From assembly GCA_035914695.1 (NCBI GenBank), contig JAMIQH010000344.1, positions 1 through 20,317 of the forward strand: a DNA stretch of 20,317 bases. Direction: 5' to 3'. Made by a program: the position numbers and the translations under genes. This DNA comes from JAOSJT01 sp035914695 (lineage in GTDB: Bacteria; Bacteroidota; Ignavibacteria; SZUA-365). Positions 19,779 through 20,317 of the stretch are shown here, one piece after another (position 1 is the first letter of the stretch; every line of letters begins with the position of its first letter). Under the pieces are notes generated by a model. It searched no databases. It had not been told where the DNA came from and saw only the letters and a program-made list of their open reading frames with translations.

Positions 19779-20317
19779 CTGCCGCTGAACCCCCGCGGCC
19801 GCGCCATCACGCCGGTGGTTCAGACCCGGCGAATGAAGCAGGTATGCTCGGGATGAATCCTTTAATTCTGTGGGAATCCATGAGAGACTGGTGGAGTATT
19901 AGGGTTTGGAATAAAGCCCACATCACGAACGACGCGGTTAACAATGACACACGGCCTCCACACATTCCAGATTCGATGCAATCAGAGAGTAGCCGAACTA
20001 TCAACACGCAATTTCAATCCCGAACCAGCGATTCCGAAAGCATAAAGCGATTTCTGCCGATGTGTCCGATTCGCGAAAACAATGCCTCGCCGGTACCGAT
20101 GCGCTCCCGATGTAACATCACCGAAGCTCTGCGAATGCACACACGCTTGAATATCTTCTCGCGCGCGTAACGGAAGACCGCTTCATGGGAACACATCGTT
20201 GAGACACGGTGCAGAAGGTGTGGCAGGCGGTTCTGAGAAAATAAAGTTCAGTGAAAAATCTTCAATGAAAGGTATTTGCGGGGAAGTTTGACTTTTGTTG
20301 ATGCGTTCAGTAACTTC
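19779..20317. other. Terminal stretch without an intact gene
   Basis: 539 bases of lower G+C content with frequent stops in all frames and no family-like reading apart from the mazE remnant at 20028-20223. Open frames here (for example 19661-20170) give low-information translations. The stretch looks like decayed or recently invaded DNA. Confidence 0.6.
20028..20223 (+). pseudogene. Decayed MazE-like antitoxin remnant
   Basis: Four landmarks of the intact mazE occur in the same order at close spacing but in shifting frames with stops. AIPKA (from 20028; intact RIPKA), RENNASPV (from about 20073; intact SENSPV), ALPM (20101; intact ALHD), and HTLEYLLARVTEDR (20140-20181; intact YTLEHLLAQVTDDN). 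KVW at 20215-20223 corresponds to the final EVW, in the same frame as the previous block. Stops at 20113 and 20200 and at least two frameshifts rule out a product. No following mazF remnant was seen before the window end. The match rests on eye alignment. Confidence 0.55.

Noticed and set aside
19661..20170. 169-codon frame at the window end
   Set aside because: Begins inside the DUF4440 gene in another frame and runs through the mazE remnant; no motif or start signal.

Overview
The window (roughly 60% G+C by eye) reads as a chromosomal segment of a free-living bacterium, probably from the Bacteroidota/Chlorobiota (FCB) side of the tree. The pointers are a TolC / MacA-like / ATPase / two-permease efflux operon, a Bacteroidota-style TatD next to a TcdA-like E1 enzyme, and promoters that share a short TTG-N20-TAnnTT layout. 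A candidate phylum such as Kapaibacteria is possible, but that is inference; no rRNA or other strong marker is present.

Layout. 1-3008: the start of gpmI (minus strand, cut by the window edge) diverges from pta, which ends in a clear intrinsic terminator. It is followed by the overlapping pair tatD-tcdA. 3009-4958: a convergent methyltransferase, then two copies of a composite low-complexity repeat element that flank a small DUF3788 gene. 4959-6928: a soluble GAF histidine kinase and a small membrane-anchored protein of unknown function. 7009-9702 (minus): a Trm112-like gene, then the heat-shock pair hsp20-dnaK with its own terminator. 9976-11487: an HD-domain CCA-adding type nucleotidyltransferase, divergent from hsp20. 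11653-17519: a five-gene efflux operon (outer-membrane channel, periplasmic adaptor, ATPase, two FtsX/MacB-like permeases). 17520-20317: a patchier accessory stretch with tandem and word-like repeats, a mazEF toxin-antitoxin pair, a methyltransferase, a DUF4440 protein, and a terminal AT-richer stretch holding what looks like a decayed second mazE.

The most interesting signal is regulatory. The hsp20-dnaK leader carries a near-consensus sigma-54 promoter (TTGGCACG-N4-GTGCA, exact GG-N10-GC spacing) 27 nt upstream of a well-placed ribosome binding site. Upstream of it lies a cluster of ACATT/AATGT half-sites, including a perfect 9+9 inverted repeat at about -80 and a second palindrome at about -120, the usual position of enhancer sites for sigma-54 activators. 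No CIRCE element or housekeeping-type promoter was seen there. In contrast, seven other leaders (pta, the 3189-3893 methyltransferase, the histidine kinase, Trm112, cca, tolC, mazE) each contain TTG, exactly 20 nt, then TAnnTT. Chaperone expression may therefore be run by enhancer-dependent sigma-54 control in this organism.
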